Part shown: positions 9,755-19,700 of the stretch, piece after piece
Layout of the letters: every line of letters starts with the position of its first letter
Position numbering within the stretch: the first letter of the stretch is position 1
Assembly (NCBI GenBank): GCA_041392665.1
Contig: JAWKLQ010000038.1
Span: 28,704-92,703, forward strand
Length of the DNA stretch: 64,000 nucleotides
Direction: 5' to 3'
DNA from: Flavilitoribacter sp020436695
GTDB lineage: Bacteria; Bacteroidota; Bacteroidia; Chitinophagales; Saprospiraceae
Translations under genes and position numbers: made by a program
Notes under the pieces: model-generated
What the model was told of the DNA's origin: nothing
The model's database searches: none
The model's input: the letters and a program-made list of their open reading frames with translations, nothing else

Positions 9755-9762
9755 TATCTTTG
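9755..9762 (+). promoter_or_regulatory. Candidate -7 box for icmF
   Basis: TATCTTTG matches TAnnTTTG 23 bp before the icmF start, giving a predicted leader of roughly 15-20 nt. No good TTG -33 element is visible at the standard spacing. Confidence 0.5.
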
Positions 9763-9785
9763 CATCGCCTTAACCAAGACCAAAA

Positions 9786-12700
9786 ATGGAAAGAATCAAA
9801 CCATACCGCCCCAAACATCAGATCCGGCTGGTGACGGCCGCTTCGCTTTTCGACGGCCACGATGCGGCCATCAACATCATGCGGCGCATCATGCAAAGTA
9901 CCGGTGCTGAGATCATTCATCTGGGGCATAACCGTTCTGTACAGGATATCGTCAATACTGCTATTCAGGAAGATGTGCAGGGTATTGCCATCACTTCCTA
10001 TCAGGGGGGGCACACCGAGTTTTTCAAGTATATGTTTGACCTGTTGCAAGAGCGGGGAGCCGGTCACATCCGGATATTCGGCGGCGGCGGCGGTACCATC
10101 CTGCCGGAAGAGATTGAAGAACTGAAAGCCTACGGGATTACCCGGATCTACTCCCCTGACGACGGCCGGCACATGGGCCTGCAGGGCATGATCAATGACT
10201 TGCTCAAAGCCTGCGACTTTCCGCTGGGCGGTCAGCTCAATGGGCAGGTGAAACACCTTAAGGACAAAGATCCGCTGGCCATTGCCCGCCTGATCTCCGC
10301 AGCGGAAAATTTTCCCGATGAAAACAAAGATAAACTACTACAGATCTCCCATGAGGTGGAAGATAAGGTCATCCCGGTAATCGGGATCACCGGGACGGGG
10401 GGAGCAGGTAAGTCCAGCCTGGTGGATGAACTCATACGCCGATTCCTGCGCGATTTTCCTGAAAAATACATCGCCATTATTTCGGTAGATCCTTCCAAGA
10501 GGAAAACGGGTGGCGCTTTGCTGGGCGATCGTATTCGTATGAATGCTGTCAACAGCGGGCGGGTGTATATGCGTTCCCTGGCCACGCGACAGAGCAATCT
10601 GGCATTGTCCAGACACGTGCAAAGTGCCGTCGATATCGTTAAGGCTGCCGGTTATGATCTGGTTATTCTGGAAACCTCCGGGATTGGACAGTCCGATACC
10701 GAGATTGTGGATCATTCCGATCTGTCGCTCTATGTAATGACTCCGGAGTTCGGCGCAGCTACCCAGTTGGAAAAGATCGATATGCTGGACTTTGCCGATC
10801 TGGTGGCCATCAACAAATTTGATAAGCGCGGTGCTCAGGATGCACTGCGGGATGTGCGTAAGCAGTACCAGCGCAACCATCAGCTCTGGGATACGGCGGT
10901 AGAGGACATGCCGGTTTATGGTACTATTGCCTCTCAGTTTAACGACCCCGGCACTAACCGGCTGTACGCTTCTATCATGCAGCGGCTGAGTGATAAAACC
11001 GGTATTGCTTTCCCTGCTGCATCATCGGAAAACCAGGGCGACAGTGAAAAGATCTACATCATCCCACCCCACAGGACGCGCTATCTGTCTGAGATCACAG
11101 AGCATAACCGGCGCTACGACCGCTGGGTGGACCAACAGGCGGAAGTAGCCCGCCAGATCGGGGCCCTACAGGAAAGTAAGATCATTCTGGAAAAGCGATC
11201 CGGTAAGGAGACGGAACAATTGGTCGCAGCAATAGACGATGAAATTGCGCACCTGTCCCTTCTTTTGGATAAACGCAATCAACAACTACTGGAGGAATGG
11301 CCAGATAAAAAGGCCGCCTATGCGGGTGATGAGTTCGTCTATCAGATACGTGGACGCGATATCAAAGTGCCCACTTTCACCGAAAGCCTTTCCCATACCC
11401 GCATCCCGAAAGTGATCCTTCCGCATTATCACGACCGGGGCGATATCCTGAAATGGTCATTACAGGAAAATGTGCCGGGAGAATTTCCGTATACGGCGGG
11501 CGTTTTCCCGTTCAAAAGAAAAGGAGAAGACCCCACGCGAATGTTTGCCGGAGAAGGCGGACCGGAGCGCACCAATCGTCGCTTCCATTATCTTTCTCAG
11601 GGCATGCCGGCTACCCGGTTGTCGACGGCTTTTGATTCCGTAACCCTTTATGGGGAAGACCCGGACCACCGGCCGGATATATACGGGAAAGTGGGCAATT
11701 CCGGCGTGAGTATCTGCTCGCTGGACGACGCCAAAAAACTTTACTCCGGTTTTGACCTCTGCGATCCCAAAACGTCCGTTTCCATGACCATCAATGGGCC
11801 GGCGGCTACGATCTGTGCCTTTTTTATGAATGCGGCCATCGATCAGCGTTGTGAAAAATACATCCGGGAACATAAGCTCGAAGGCCAGGTTGAAGCCCGA
11901 CTGAAAACCTTGTACGATGATCAGGACCTGCCCCGACCCGCATACAAAGGAGATATCCCGGAAGGAAATAATGGCCTGGGTTTACTGCTTCTCGGCATTA
12001 CCGGTGATCAGATCTTACCGGCGGATGTCTATGGCCGGCTAAAAGCCGAAGCATTGACCGCTGTTCGCGGCACCGTGCAGGCGGATATTTTGAAAGAGGA
12101 TCAGGCTCAGAATACCTGTATCTTTTCTACGGAATTCTCGCTGAAGCTCATGGGAGACGTGCAGGAATATTTTGTAGCGCATCGGGTCCGTAATTTCTAT
12201 TCCGTATCCATTTCCGGGTATCATATCGCAGAGGCCGGGGCCAATCCCATCACCCAGCTCGCATTTACGCTGGCTAATGGTTTTACCTATGTGGAGTATT
12301 ACCTCTCCCGGGGAATGCATATCGATGATTTTGCGCCCAATCTGTCTTTCTTTTTTTCCAACGGAATGGATCCGGAATACGCCGTCATGGGCCGGGTGGC
12401 CCGTCGTATCTGGGCTAAGGCCATGCGGGAAAAGTACGGCGCCAACGAACGCAGCCAAAAACTCAAATATCATATTCAGACCTCTGGTCGCTCGCTGCAC
12501 GCCCAGGAGATTGCCTTCAACGATATCCGCACAACGCTCCAGGCATTGTATGCCATCTACGATAATTGCAACAGTCTGCACACCAATGCCTACGACGAGG
12601 CCATTACTACCCCCACAGAGGAAAGTGTACGACGGGCGGTGGCCATCCAGTTGGTCATTAACCACGAACTGGGACTGGCCAGGAATGAAAACCCCTTGCA

Positions 12701-13166
12701 GGGGGCTTTCATCATCGAAGAGCTGACCGACCTGGTGGAAGAGGCCGTACTGGTCGAGTTTGACCGCATTACGGAAAGAGGGGGCGTACTGGGTGCCATG
12801 GAAACCATGTACCAGCGCAGTCGCATTCAGGAGGAGAGTATGTACTACGAAACGCTGAAACACAACGGCCAGCTTCCCATCATCGGGGTCAATACTTTTT
12901 TGAGTGACAGCGGCTCACCCACGATCGTGCCGAAAGAAGTGATCCGTGCTTCAGCGGAGGAAAAAGAAAATCAGATCGACAATCTACAGTTATTACACCG
13001 CTCCCGGAAAGCTGAAGCTGCACCTGCTTTGAAAAAGCTACAGAAGGTGGCGGCGGCCAACGGCAATATTTTTGCCGAATTGGTAGAGGCCGTGAAATTC
13101 TGTTCACTAGGGCAGATCACACATGCACTGTATGAAGTAGGGGGGCAGTATCGGAGGAATATGTAA
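9786..13166 (+). CDS. icmF: Fused isobutyryl-CoA mutase IcmF
   Basis: Adenosylcobalamin-dependent mutase interconverting isobutyryl-CoA and n-butyryl-CoA, fused to its own G-protein chaperone. In order: B12-binding domain (about 10-140) with D23-G-H25, where His25 is the expected lower axial cobalt ligand; MeaB/MeaI-type GTPase (about 190-420) with Walker A GTGGAGKS at 203-210 and NKFD; a linker; and the mutase TIM barrel (about 540-1120) with FPYTAGVFPFKR, H813 in GYHIAEAGA, and QTSGRSLHAQE. The length of 1126 residues is close to known IcmF proteins, about 1090. Substrate range (isobutyryl versus pivalyl or isovaleryl) cannot be settled by eye. It is monocistronic, with its own promoter-like box and a terminator. 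Confidence 0.95.
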   Translation: MERIKPYRPKHQIRLVTAASLFDGHDAAINIMRRIMQSTGAEIIHLGHNRSVQDIVNTAIQEDVQGIAITSYQGGHTEFFKYMFDLLQERGAGHIRIFGGGGGTILPEEIEELKAYGITRIYSPDDGRHMGLQGMINDLLKACDFPLGGQLNGQVKHLKDKDPLAIARLISAAENFPDENKDKLLQISHEVEDKVIPVIGITGTGGAGKSSLVDELIRRFLRDFPEKYIAIISVDPSKRKTGGALLGDRIRMNAVNSGRVYMRSLATRQSNLALSRHVQSAVDIVKAAGYDLVILETSGIGQSDTEIVDHSDLSLYVMTPEFGAATQLEKIDMLDFADLVAINKFDKRGAQDALRDVRKQYQRNHQLWDTAVEDMPVYGTIASQFNDPGTNRLYASIMQRLSDKTGIAFPAASSENQGDSEKIYIIPPHRTRYLSEITEHNRRYDRWVDQQAEVARQIGALQESKIILEKRSGKETEQLVAAIDDEIAHLSLLLDKRNQQLLEEWPDKKAAYAGDEFVYQIRGRDIKVPTFTESLSHTRIPKVILPHYHDRGDILKWSLQENVPGEFPYTAGVFPFKRKGEDPTRMFAGEGGPERTNRRFHYLSQGMPATRLSTAFDSVTLYGEDPDHRPDIYGKVGNSGVSICSLDDAKKLYSGFDLCDPKTSVSMTINGPAATICAFFMNAAIDQRCEKYIREHKLEGQVEARLKTLYDDQDLPRPAYKGDIPEGNNGLGLLLLGITGDQILPADVYGRLKAEALTAVRGTVQADILKEDQAQNTCIFSTEFSLKLMGDVQEYFVAHRVRNFYSVSISGYHIAEAGANPITQLAFTLANGFTYVEYYLSRGMHIDDFAPNLSFFFSNGMDPEYAVMGRVARRIWAKAMREKYGANERSQKLKYHIQTSGRSLHAQEIAFNDIRTTLQALYAIYDNCNSLHTNAYDEAITTPTEESVRRAVAIQLVINHELGLARNENPLQGAFIIEELTDLVEEAVLVEFDRITERGGVLGAMETMYQRSRIQEESMYYETLKHNGQLPIIGVNTFLSDSGSPTIVPKEVIRASAEEKENQIDNLQLLHRSRKAEAAPALKKLQKVAAANGNIFAELVEAVKFCSLGQITHALYEVGGQYRRNM

Positions 13167-13201
13167 GAGAGTCAATAGTCGATTGTCCGGAGTAGCGAGA
13201 A

Positions 13202-13237
13202 AAGACTGCTGACTGCCGGCTATCTACTGCCGACTAG
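13202..13237. repeat. Heptamer-periodic intergenic repeat
   Basis: Five consecutive 7-bp words related to GACTGCC (for example GACTGCT, GACTGCC, TACTGCC, GACTAGC) run through the spacer after icmF. The same word family recurs at 25119-25154. Confidence 0.5.
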
Positions 13238-13261
13238 CAAAGTGACCTCTGTCGGCTTTTT
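13229..13261 (+). terminator. Rho-independent terminator of icmF
   Basis: GCCGAC (13229-13234) pairs with GTCGGC (13251-13256), followed by TTTTT. It lies about 60 bp after the icmF stop. The left arm belongs to a 7-bp periodic repeat (13202-13237). Confidence 0.55.
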
Positions 13262-13414
13262 CGTCTAATTATCACCCGGATATTTACCGGATTTGTAACC
13301 ATTTCCATATTTTTCGTAAAATAATTCTCCGGGCTTAGAAGTTTGTATTTTCAAGCGACTATGACCCTCCAACCAATTTCTCCCGAAATTCGTTGTTTAA
13401 AACCGGATGAATAC

Positions 13415-13951
13415 ATGAAAGCTTTGGTCGTAATTGTTCTACTGCTGGTAGGAGTTGTCGGGCATAAATGCACGGCTCAGACCGCCGCTAAGGGAAAGCG
13501 GGGCAGAACATGTTCGCCCATTACTTTATTTCTGAAATCCAGAACCATCCTGGAAAAAGGCCGTTGGTCGCTTTGTGCTGATGTGGCCATGAATAAGAAC
13601 AGCCTGCCTTATTCGCGTTTGGGAGGGAACCTGCTGAAGCAATATCACGGCAGTGCACCGGTTTATAGTGCCTTTTCCCTAAACAGCTTCTGCGCCATTG
13701 AAGGCGGAGCCTATCTGGGAATGGTAGCCAATCGCGCTGAGGCATTGGGTGAGCTTCCGCTACCGGCATATGTGGATACCAGCTATGATCTTGGATTCGA
13801 CTCTGGCCTGGTCTCCGGACTTAGTTTTGATCTGGAAAAATTTGGCAGGCTTAGATTACGTTATAATTACGGATTATCGAAGATCTTGAATATCGATGAC
13901 CGCATAGTAAAGACGAGAAGACTGGATCTCGGTCTTAATGTTCGATTCTAA
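13415..13951 (+). CDS. Hypothetical secreted outer-membrane-type beta protein
   Basis: A 178-residue protein when started at the ATG at 13415, which directly precedes a hydrophobic signal sequence (about residues 3-20, with a cut near TAQ). The mature part alternates polar and hydrophobic residues (RWSLCADVAM, RLRLRYNYGLSKIL, LDLGLNVRF) and ends in Phe, which fits a small outer-membrane beta-barrel or porin-like fold. No family was recognised. An upstream in-frame ATG at 13343 exists but adds a polar leader incompatible with the signal peptide. It is followed by a strong terminator, so it is probably a single-gene transcript. Confidence 0.6.
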   Translation: MKALVVIVLLLVGVVGHKCTAQTAAKGKRGRTCSPITLFLKSRTILEKGRWSLCADVAMNKNSLPYSRLGGNLLKQYHGSAPVYSAFSLNSFCAIEGGAYLGMVANRAEALGELPLPAYVDTSYDLGFDSGLVSGLSFDLEKFGRLRLRYNYGLSKILNIDDRIVKTRRLDLGLNVRF

Positions 13952-14011
13952 TCGGCTCTTTCTAAAAAAATCACACGGAAAATTATTTTCGTTTCATGGG
14001 ATTCTTTTGGC

Positions 14012-14041
14012 AGTGCCTTCTTCGGAGGGCACTTGTTTTTT
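14012..14041 (+). terminator. Strong rho-independent terminator with UUCG loop
   Basis: A 9-bp stem (14012-14020 with 14025-14033, one G-T pair) closes a TTCG tetraloop through a C-G pair and is followed by TGTTTTTT. It lies 60 bp downstream of the preceding gene. UUCG loops are among the most stable RNA hairpins. Confidence 0.8.
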
Positions 14042-14046
14042 GAGCT

Positions 14047-14148
14047 TTATATGATGCTGGGCATAAAAAACAGGAAGCCGTAACAGGCCAGCAAAAAGAG
14101 AACGAATAAAATTCGTAGTACATTAGACTTCCATTCCACTGCTTTCAT
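14047..14148 (-). CDS. Possible 33-residue single-pass membrane protein
   Basis: A short frame encodes a charged N-terminus (MKAVEWKSN) followed by a hydrophobic segment of about 21 residues rich in Leu and Phe, ending MPSII. The bases before the ATG are A-rich (AAAAGAAAAAAAGCC), the usual Bacteroidota initiation context. It begins just after the stop side of the UUCG terminator on the opposite strand. Small membrane proteins of this form are often missed. Expression is unproven. Confidence 0.45.
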   Translation of the reverse strand: MKAVEWKSNVLRILFVLFLLACYGFLFFMPSII

Positions 14149-14521
14149 GGCTTTTTTTCTTTTAGACGATAATTTTAGTGAGTTGGTAACACTTGGGTGT
14201 TTAATACGCTGATTATCTACCAAGATTACGCTGTCGTACTAGTTGAGTCGGGTATTCGCTTCGTTTTTGAATATCTATTTGTTAAACAACAGAAAGGTTG
14301 CCCGCGTTGGTGATTTTTGGAAGGGAAATAACTTTAAATTAAAAAAGTCCTCATTGCTACATCTACCTTCTCCTTCATTTAGCAAAAATCATTAATAACA
14401 ATTATCCGTAACACTCCAGCTTTACATATGGTTGAACCGGTTGGAGGATTTAAATACACAAAGAACGTTTGGTAGCTCCGTTTTGCGTCCCATTCCCTAT
14501 ATTTATCGCAAACATTAACAT
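14149..14521. other. Intergenic region, no clear gene
   Basis: This 373-bp stretch between the small membrane ORF and the HD-domain gene is AT-rich and has no convincing frame on either strand. A TATATTTA sequence at 14498-14505, close to the -7 consensus, lies 17 bp before the HD-domain gene and may be its promoter. Confidence 0.4.
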
Positions 14522-15064
14522 ATGAATATTGCAAAAGCCCGGGAAATATTGACGGAAATGACGGAATCTCCTTCTCTACTACGTCATGCCCGAACGGTGG
14601 AACTGGTGATGCGTGCTATGGCCAGGCATTTTGGAGAAGATGAAAAAACGTTTGCTATTACCGGCTTGCTGCACGATGCCGACTACGATAAGTATCCGGA
14701 ACAGCATCCGCAGCTCATCGTTAAGCGACTCCTGGAAATGGGGGAGGATCAAATCGCTCATGCAGTGGCCGGCCATTATACCAAATGGGGGATTGCCCGG
14801 GAAAGTATGCTCGATAAGTGCATCGTAGCTGCAGATGAAATGACAGGTTTTATTTACGCAGCCGCCCTGATACGGCCTACCCGGATCGAGGGCATGGATG
14901 CTAAGTCTGTGTTGAAGAAGTTTAAAACCAAATCATTTGCTGCTTCGGTAGATCGGGAAGAGGTACAGAAAGGAGCTGCTTTGCTCGGATGGGAATTGAA
15001 GGAACTGATCGATTTTATTATTCCGGTGTTATATGAGCATCGGGAAGAGTTGGAGTTGGTCTAG
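14522..15064 (+). CDS. HD-domain hydrolase
   Basis: A 180-residue HD-superfamily protein. H22 in LLRHARTVE, the H51-D52 pair in LLHDADYD, and H80 and H85 in the DQIAHAVAGH segment give the HD metal site. Such stand-alone HD proteins act as phosphohydrolases on nucleotides or other phosphate esters, but a substrate cannot be named here. There is no signal peptide, so it is cytoplasmic. It stands alone, with a terminator 97 bp downstream. Confidence 0.8.
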   Translation: MNIAKAREILTEMTESPSLLRHARTVELVMRAMARHFGEDEKTFAITGLLHDADYDKYPEQHPQLIVKRLLEMGEDQIAHAVAGHYTKWGIARESMLDKCIVAADEMTGFIYAAALIRPTRIEGMDAKSVLKKFKTKSFAASVDREEVQKGAALLGWELKELIDFIIPVLYEHREELELV

Positions 15065-15146
15065 GCGGGGCAGTAATGACGGTAGCCGGCAAGAGGTGCA
15101 GAGAAAGGGAATTATATTTTTTTGCGTTGATAATCAGACATTTTCT

Positions 15147-15154
15147 TATCTTTG
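15147..15154 (+). promoter_or_regulatory. -7-like box directly upstream of a terminator
   Basis: TATCTTTG matches TAnnTTTG. A start about 7 bp downstream would give only a tiny transcript ending at the hairpin, unless the terminator is read through towards the TPR gene at 15309. Confidence 0.3.
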
Positions 15155-15160
15155 CCCAGA

Positions 15161-15188
15161 GGTATCCATTCTACGGGTGCCTTTTTTT
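15161..15188 (+). terminator. Rho-independent terminator downstream of the HD gene
   Basis: GGTATCC (15161-15167) pairs with GGGTGCC (15175-15181), including two G-T pairs, followed by seven Ts. A TATCTTTG box (15147-15154) lies immediately upstream, so any start from that box would run straight into this hairpin. Confidence 0.65.
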
Positions 15189-15308
15189 GTATAGGTGAAC
15201 AAAGATCGGAAACCCTGTTGAGCAATCTTCCGTATAAAACGAGAATATCTCAACTATTTGGTTGAAATTTGTTTATCTTTAGTCGGAAACAGCTCAATTT
15301 TTGCAGCT

Positions 15309-16712
15309 ATGGGTCCTATGAACAATGAACGCGACCAGGCGATACAAGATCTCGTGGTAGAATATGAAACTAATTCCAAACAGGGGATTCAGTTTTTTCT
15401 ATCCGAGCACGCCTACCAACAATTGATAGATTATTACGAAGAGGAAGGACAACTCGACCGTGCACTGGAAGTTGCGGGGCATGCCATTCATCATCATAAC
15501 TATACCGTTGATTTTTACCTGCGCAAAGCACATCTGCTGATCGATACCCACCACGAACAGGACGCATTGGAAACATTGGATCAGGCCGAATTATTTGCAC
15601 CTAAAGAGATTGAGATCGATCTGTTGCGTGCCGAAGCTCTGATCTATATGGATCGCATTGATGATGCCCTGGCACTGCTGGAAGAAAGAAAAAAGGATAT
15701 TTCACGGGAAACCATGAGCGATATTCTGCTGGTGGAGGCCATGGCACATGAGCACCGGGAAGAATATGAACTGATGTTCTATACCCTGAGCCGGGCATTG
15801 CGCGAGAATCATGCCAATGAAGAGGCACTGGAGCGGGTTTGGCTGGCGGTCGAACTTTCCAAGAAATATGAAGAAAGCATCAGTCTGCACGAATATATCC
15901 TGGATATTGATGCCTACTCCTACCTTTCCTGGTACAATCTTGGGCACGCACACGCTTACCTGGGAAACTACGAGGAAGCGGTAGATGCCTATGAATTTGC
16001 CTATGTGATTAATGATCGCTTCGAATATGCTTACCGCGATTGTGCCGAGCTGTGCTTCGAAATGAAGCGCTACCGGAAAGCCCTAAACTGCTACCAGGAG
16101 ATATTGGAGCTTTTCGAACCGGACAGTGAACTGTTGCTGCGTATCGGCCAGTGTTATCGCGAAATGAGCAATTATCCGGAAGCCCGAAAATATTTCCACC
16201 GGGCTATTCATCTGGATCCGCTCAATGACGAGGTCCATTTCCATATCGGAGAGTGTTATGCCGATGAAGGCAAATGGAAACAGGCCGTTCGCTCTTTTCG
16301 CAAGGCCCTCAGTATCGAGAATGGCCGGGAAGAATACTATGCAGCCCTGGCCGAAGCTTTCTTCCATATCAATGAGTGGGATAAAGCGGCACCACTTTAC
16401 CGCGCGGCCGTTGATATTGCACCGGAAGACATCCGCTACTGGTTGCGTTATATCGCTTTTCTACTGGCCACCGGTGGGTACCGGGAAGCTATCAATTGCA
16501 TAGATGAGGCCGAAGAATACGAGTTGGGCGTTGAAGTTATGTACGCCCGCGTAGCTGTACTCTGTAGCATGGGACGCCGAAAGGAAGCCTTTTACTGGCT
16601 GGGGGAGGCTCTGCTGGAAGATTATGACCAGTATGTCACCCTCTTCGATCTAGCTCCCGATCTGGAACAGGATTCCGCCCTGATCTCTTTGATCGCTTCT
16701 TACCGTATCTGA
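15309..16712 (+). CDS. Tetratricopeptide repeat protein
   Basis: A 467-residue protein made almost wholly of TPR helices. Repeats are clear from about residue 40 to 440, for example SYLSWYNLGHAHAYLGNYEEA, SELLLRIGQCYREMSNYPEA and DEVHFHIGECYADEGKWKQA. There is no signal peptide with the start at 15309 (MGPMNNERDQ), so it is cytoplasmic. An upstream in-frame ATG at 15258 would add 17 hydrophobic residues and is less likely. TPR arrays bind proteins; the partner is unknown. Closely similar soluble TPR proteins are widespread in Bacteroidota. It converges on the VPS10-like gene, with a heptamer hairpin between them. Confidence 0.85.
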   Translation: MGPMNNERDQAIQDLVVEYETNSKQGIQFFLSEHAYQQLIDYYEEEGQLDRALEVAGHAIHHHNYTVDFYLRKAHLLIDTHHEQDALETLDQAELFAPKEIEIDLLRAEALIYMDRIDDALALLEERKKDISRETMSDILLVEAMAHEHREEYELMFYTLSRALRENHANEEALERVWLAVELSKKYEESISLHEYILDIDAYSYLSWYNLGHAHAYLGNYEEAVDAYEFAYVINDRFEYAYRDCAELCFEMKRYRKALNCYQEILELFEPDSELLLRIGQCYREMSNYPEARKYFHRAIHLDPLNDEVHFHIGECYADEGKWKQAVRSFRKALSIENGREEYYAALAEAFFHINEWDKAAPLYRAAVDIAPEDIRYWLRYIAFLLATGGYREAINCIDEAEEYELGVEVMYARVAVLCSMGRRKEAFYWLGEALLEDYDQYVTLFDLAPDLEQDSALISLIASYRI

Positions 16713-16733
16713 GTTTTAGTCATAAGTTGTCTC

Positions 16734-16773
16734 AGTCGTAAGTCTGTTAGTCGCAGACTTACGACTAACAGAC
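16734..16773. repeat. Heptamer palindrome with two alternative hairpins
   Basis: Two overlapping perfect inverted repeats share this spacer between convergent genes. The first pairs AGTCGTAAGTCTG (16734-16746) with its complement at 16754-16766. The second pairs GTCTGTTAGTCG (16742-16753) with its complement at 16762-16773. The sequence is periodic at 7 bp. Both strands would end transcripts here, so a bidirectional terminator role is plausible, although T-tracts are absent. Confidence 0.65.
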
Positions 16774-16790
16774 TTATAACCGGCGACTTC

Positions 16791-19700
16791 TTAATCGTCT
16801 AATTTGAACCGTTCGGCTGATTCTCCACTGATATCCACCCACTGTTCCAGCGCTTCTTCAAACCACTTGCGTAATTCTCCGTAGCGTGCGTAGGCGTCCT
16901 GCCCGGGCCGCTGATCGGCGTAACTCAGCATACTGCCCAGGTAAGAGATCTGATCCAGTAATTGCGGCACCTGATAGCGTCCTTCTGCCGTATTCAGGCT
17001 GGCATTCAGTGATTTTAGGTCTTGATCCTCTTTACTGCTCTTCAGGGTCTTTTGCACCGCTTCGTCCAGTTGATTGGCCCGGCTCATTAAATTCCGCACT
17101 TTAAGGGCCAATGCTTCCTGGGCCTGCAGGTCTTCCACCGTTATGCCCGTTTCGGCCAGGCGCGGATCTATTTCCAGCACAAACAGTTCTTCCAGTTTCT
17201 TATCTCCGATCTGTAATTGCAGGCGATAACTGCCCGGCGCTACCGTTGGGCTTCCCCGTCGACTTTCCCCGTTTTTCGTCCAGGCACCGGCATGACGAAA
17301 GTCCCACTGGAAATTGTGCAAGCCTGCTTTACCGGAAAGGGAACTACTATAGCCCCGCTGTACAAAACCGGTGGCCATGTCGGGCTCCGAAGGCATTTTT
17401 TTGTCGGACTTGGAAACGCTGGTAAAGGAACGGATCACATTTCCTTTGTCATCCAGAATATCGAGCGACAGCGGAGCCTCCGTCTCTTTATCGAGATAGT
17501 AAAAAAACTTGACGCCGGTAACCGGATATTCCGGGACGCCTCTTTCCGGAAAAATGTTGATCATCGGAACTTTACCGATGGGAAGAATTTTTGGCCCGTC
17601 CGTGGCGGCCAGAGAAGGTATTTGGCGCAAAGCCGGAAGATCATCCATGATCCAGAAACCCCGTCCCATGGTGGAGAGCAATAAATTATTGCGGAAAATC
17701 TTGATATCAGTAATGGGCGTTACCGGGGCATTTTGCTGAAAACTCTGCCAGTGAGCGCCATCGTCGAAAGATATCCAGAGGCCATATTCCGTACCGGCAT
17801 ACAATAGACCTTCCTGTTCGGGGTCTTCCCGTACCACCCTTACGGGCTGATCCATGGGAAAACCGCTGCCGTCGGTGCTTAGCAATTTCCAGGAAGCGCC
17901 GAAATCATTGGTGCGATAGATGTAGGGCTTCCAGTCGCCCAGTTGGTAGCGCAGCGAAGTGAAGTAAGCTTTTTGGGCTTTATGGGGCGAAGGTTCCACA
18001 CAGTCGATCCGGCCACCATCCGGCAGATCGGCAGGCGTCACATTTTTCCAGTTTTTGCCATTATCCCGCGTTACGTGTACAGGGCCATCATTGGCTCCTA
18101 CCCAGATCTGGCCGGCTTCAACGGAAGATTCCCGGATGGCATAAATGGTACTGTAATATTCCTCACCAGTCACATCCCGGGTGATCGGGCTACCCGCTAT
18201 CACCTGTTTATCGGCTTCGAAGGCCGTCAGGTCAGGAGAGATGGTCTCCCAGTGAAGGCCGTCATCTGTAGTACGGTGTACGAACTGGGACGTATGGTAT
18301 ACCACATCCGGATCATGCGGAGATACGTGAATGGGAGAGACTCTTTGAAAACGATAGGTCAGATCTTTGGGATTATGGCCATAGATATTGGCGGCACCGA
18401 CGTAGTACTGCTTACTCTGACCGGTGCGACGGTCGTATACGCTGAAACGCCCCTTGCAATTGCTGTATACAATATTGGGGTCGCCGGGTTTGGGTACGGC
18501 CGGTCCGGTCTCGCAACCGCCTACTGCTTCCCAAAAAGCTACTGGACCGGCTGGCGCATTATAAGGTTGTGTGCTCGGCACAGCGATAGTGGAATTGTCC
18601 TGTTGACCCGCATATAGCCAGTACGGTGTACGGGTGTCCACTTCCACCTGATAGAGCTCTGCAGTGGGTTGATTATTCTGGGTTGACCAGCTTTTGCCGC
18701 CATCTAAGGTGACGTTTACCCCTCCGTCGTTGGCCTGTATCCAGAGCAAACTGTCCTGCGGATGTATCCACATGTCGTGGTTGTCACCGTGGGGAGTTCG
18801 GAGGCGCTTCCAGCCATCTCCAGCCTTGTCGGAATACCAGAACTGGGTCGTATTAACGTAAACCGCATCGGCATTAAGTGGGTTGGCGTCTACATTACAG
18901 TAATAAAAAGGCCGGTCGAGCAGCGGATCGAAAGCACTGACCAGTTTCCAGTTCTCCCCCCGGTCGTCGGAACGATACAGGCCACCTTCTCCCTGCGGTG
19001 CTTCCACCAAAGCATAAACGCGCTTGGGATCATCCGCAGAAACGGCCAGATCGATCTTACCGATCAAACCGGAAGGCATGATCTCCGAGCTCATGACCTG
19101 AGTCCAGTGATCTCCGCCGTCGACAGACTTGTAGATACCTCCGGCTGCACCACCGCTGATGATGGTCCAAGGTTTGCGTTCTGCCCGCCAGGCTGCGGCA
19201 TAGATGGTATTAGGATCATCGGGGGCCAGTTCCAGATCGGCAAATCCTACAGTATCCGATAAGAAGAGGATCTGTTCCCAGGCTTCACCGCCGTTCTTAC
19301 TGCGGTATACGCCACGCTCTGCGTTAGGCTCGAAGGCATTGCCGATAGCCGCCACATATACCAGGTCCGGGTTATCGGGGTGAACTTCCACGGCACCAAT
19401 ATGTCCGGTCTTCTCCAGGCCGATCAATTTCCATTTTTTGCCGGCATCATCGGAACGGTACATCCCCTTGCCGGCAATGACATTACTGCGTAATCCATCG
19501 GATCCGGTACCGACATAGATCCTTTCCGGATCAGACGGCGTTACCCGGATCGCCCCGATGGAAGGACTGGCAAAGAAACCGTCGGAGATATTATCCCAAC
19601 TATTCCCGTAGTCAACAGTTTTCCATACGCCCCCACCGGTGGCCCCCATGTAGAAGGTGCCGCGCTCCTGGGCTACGCCGCAAACGGTGGTCACCCGGCC

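Noticed and set aside
12039..12863. 274-residue open frame antisense to icmF
   Set aside because: Fully inside the mutase domain, in the reverse frame; no protein-like motifs.
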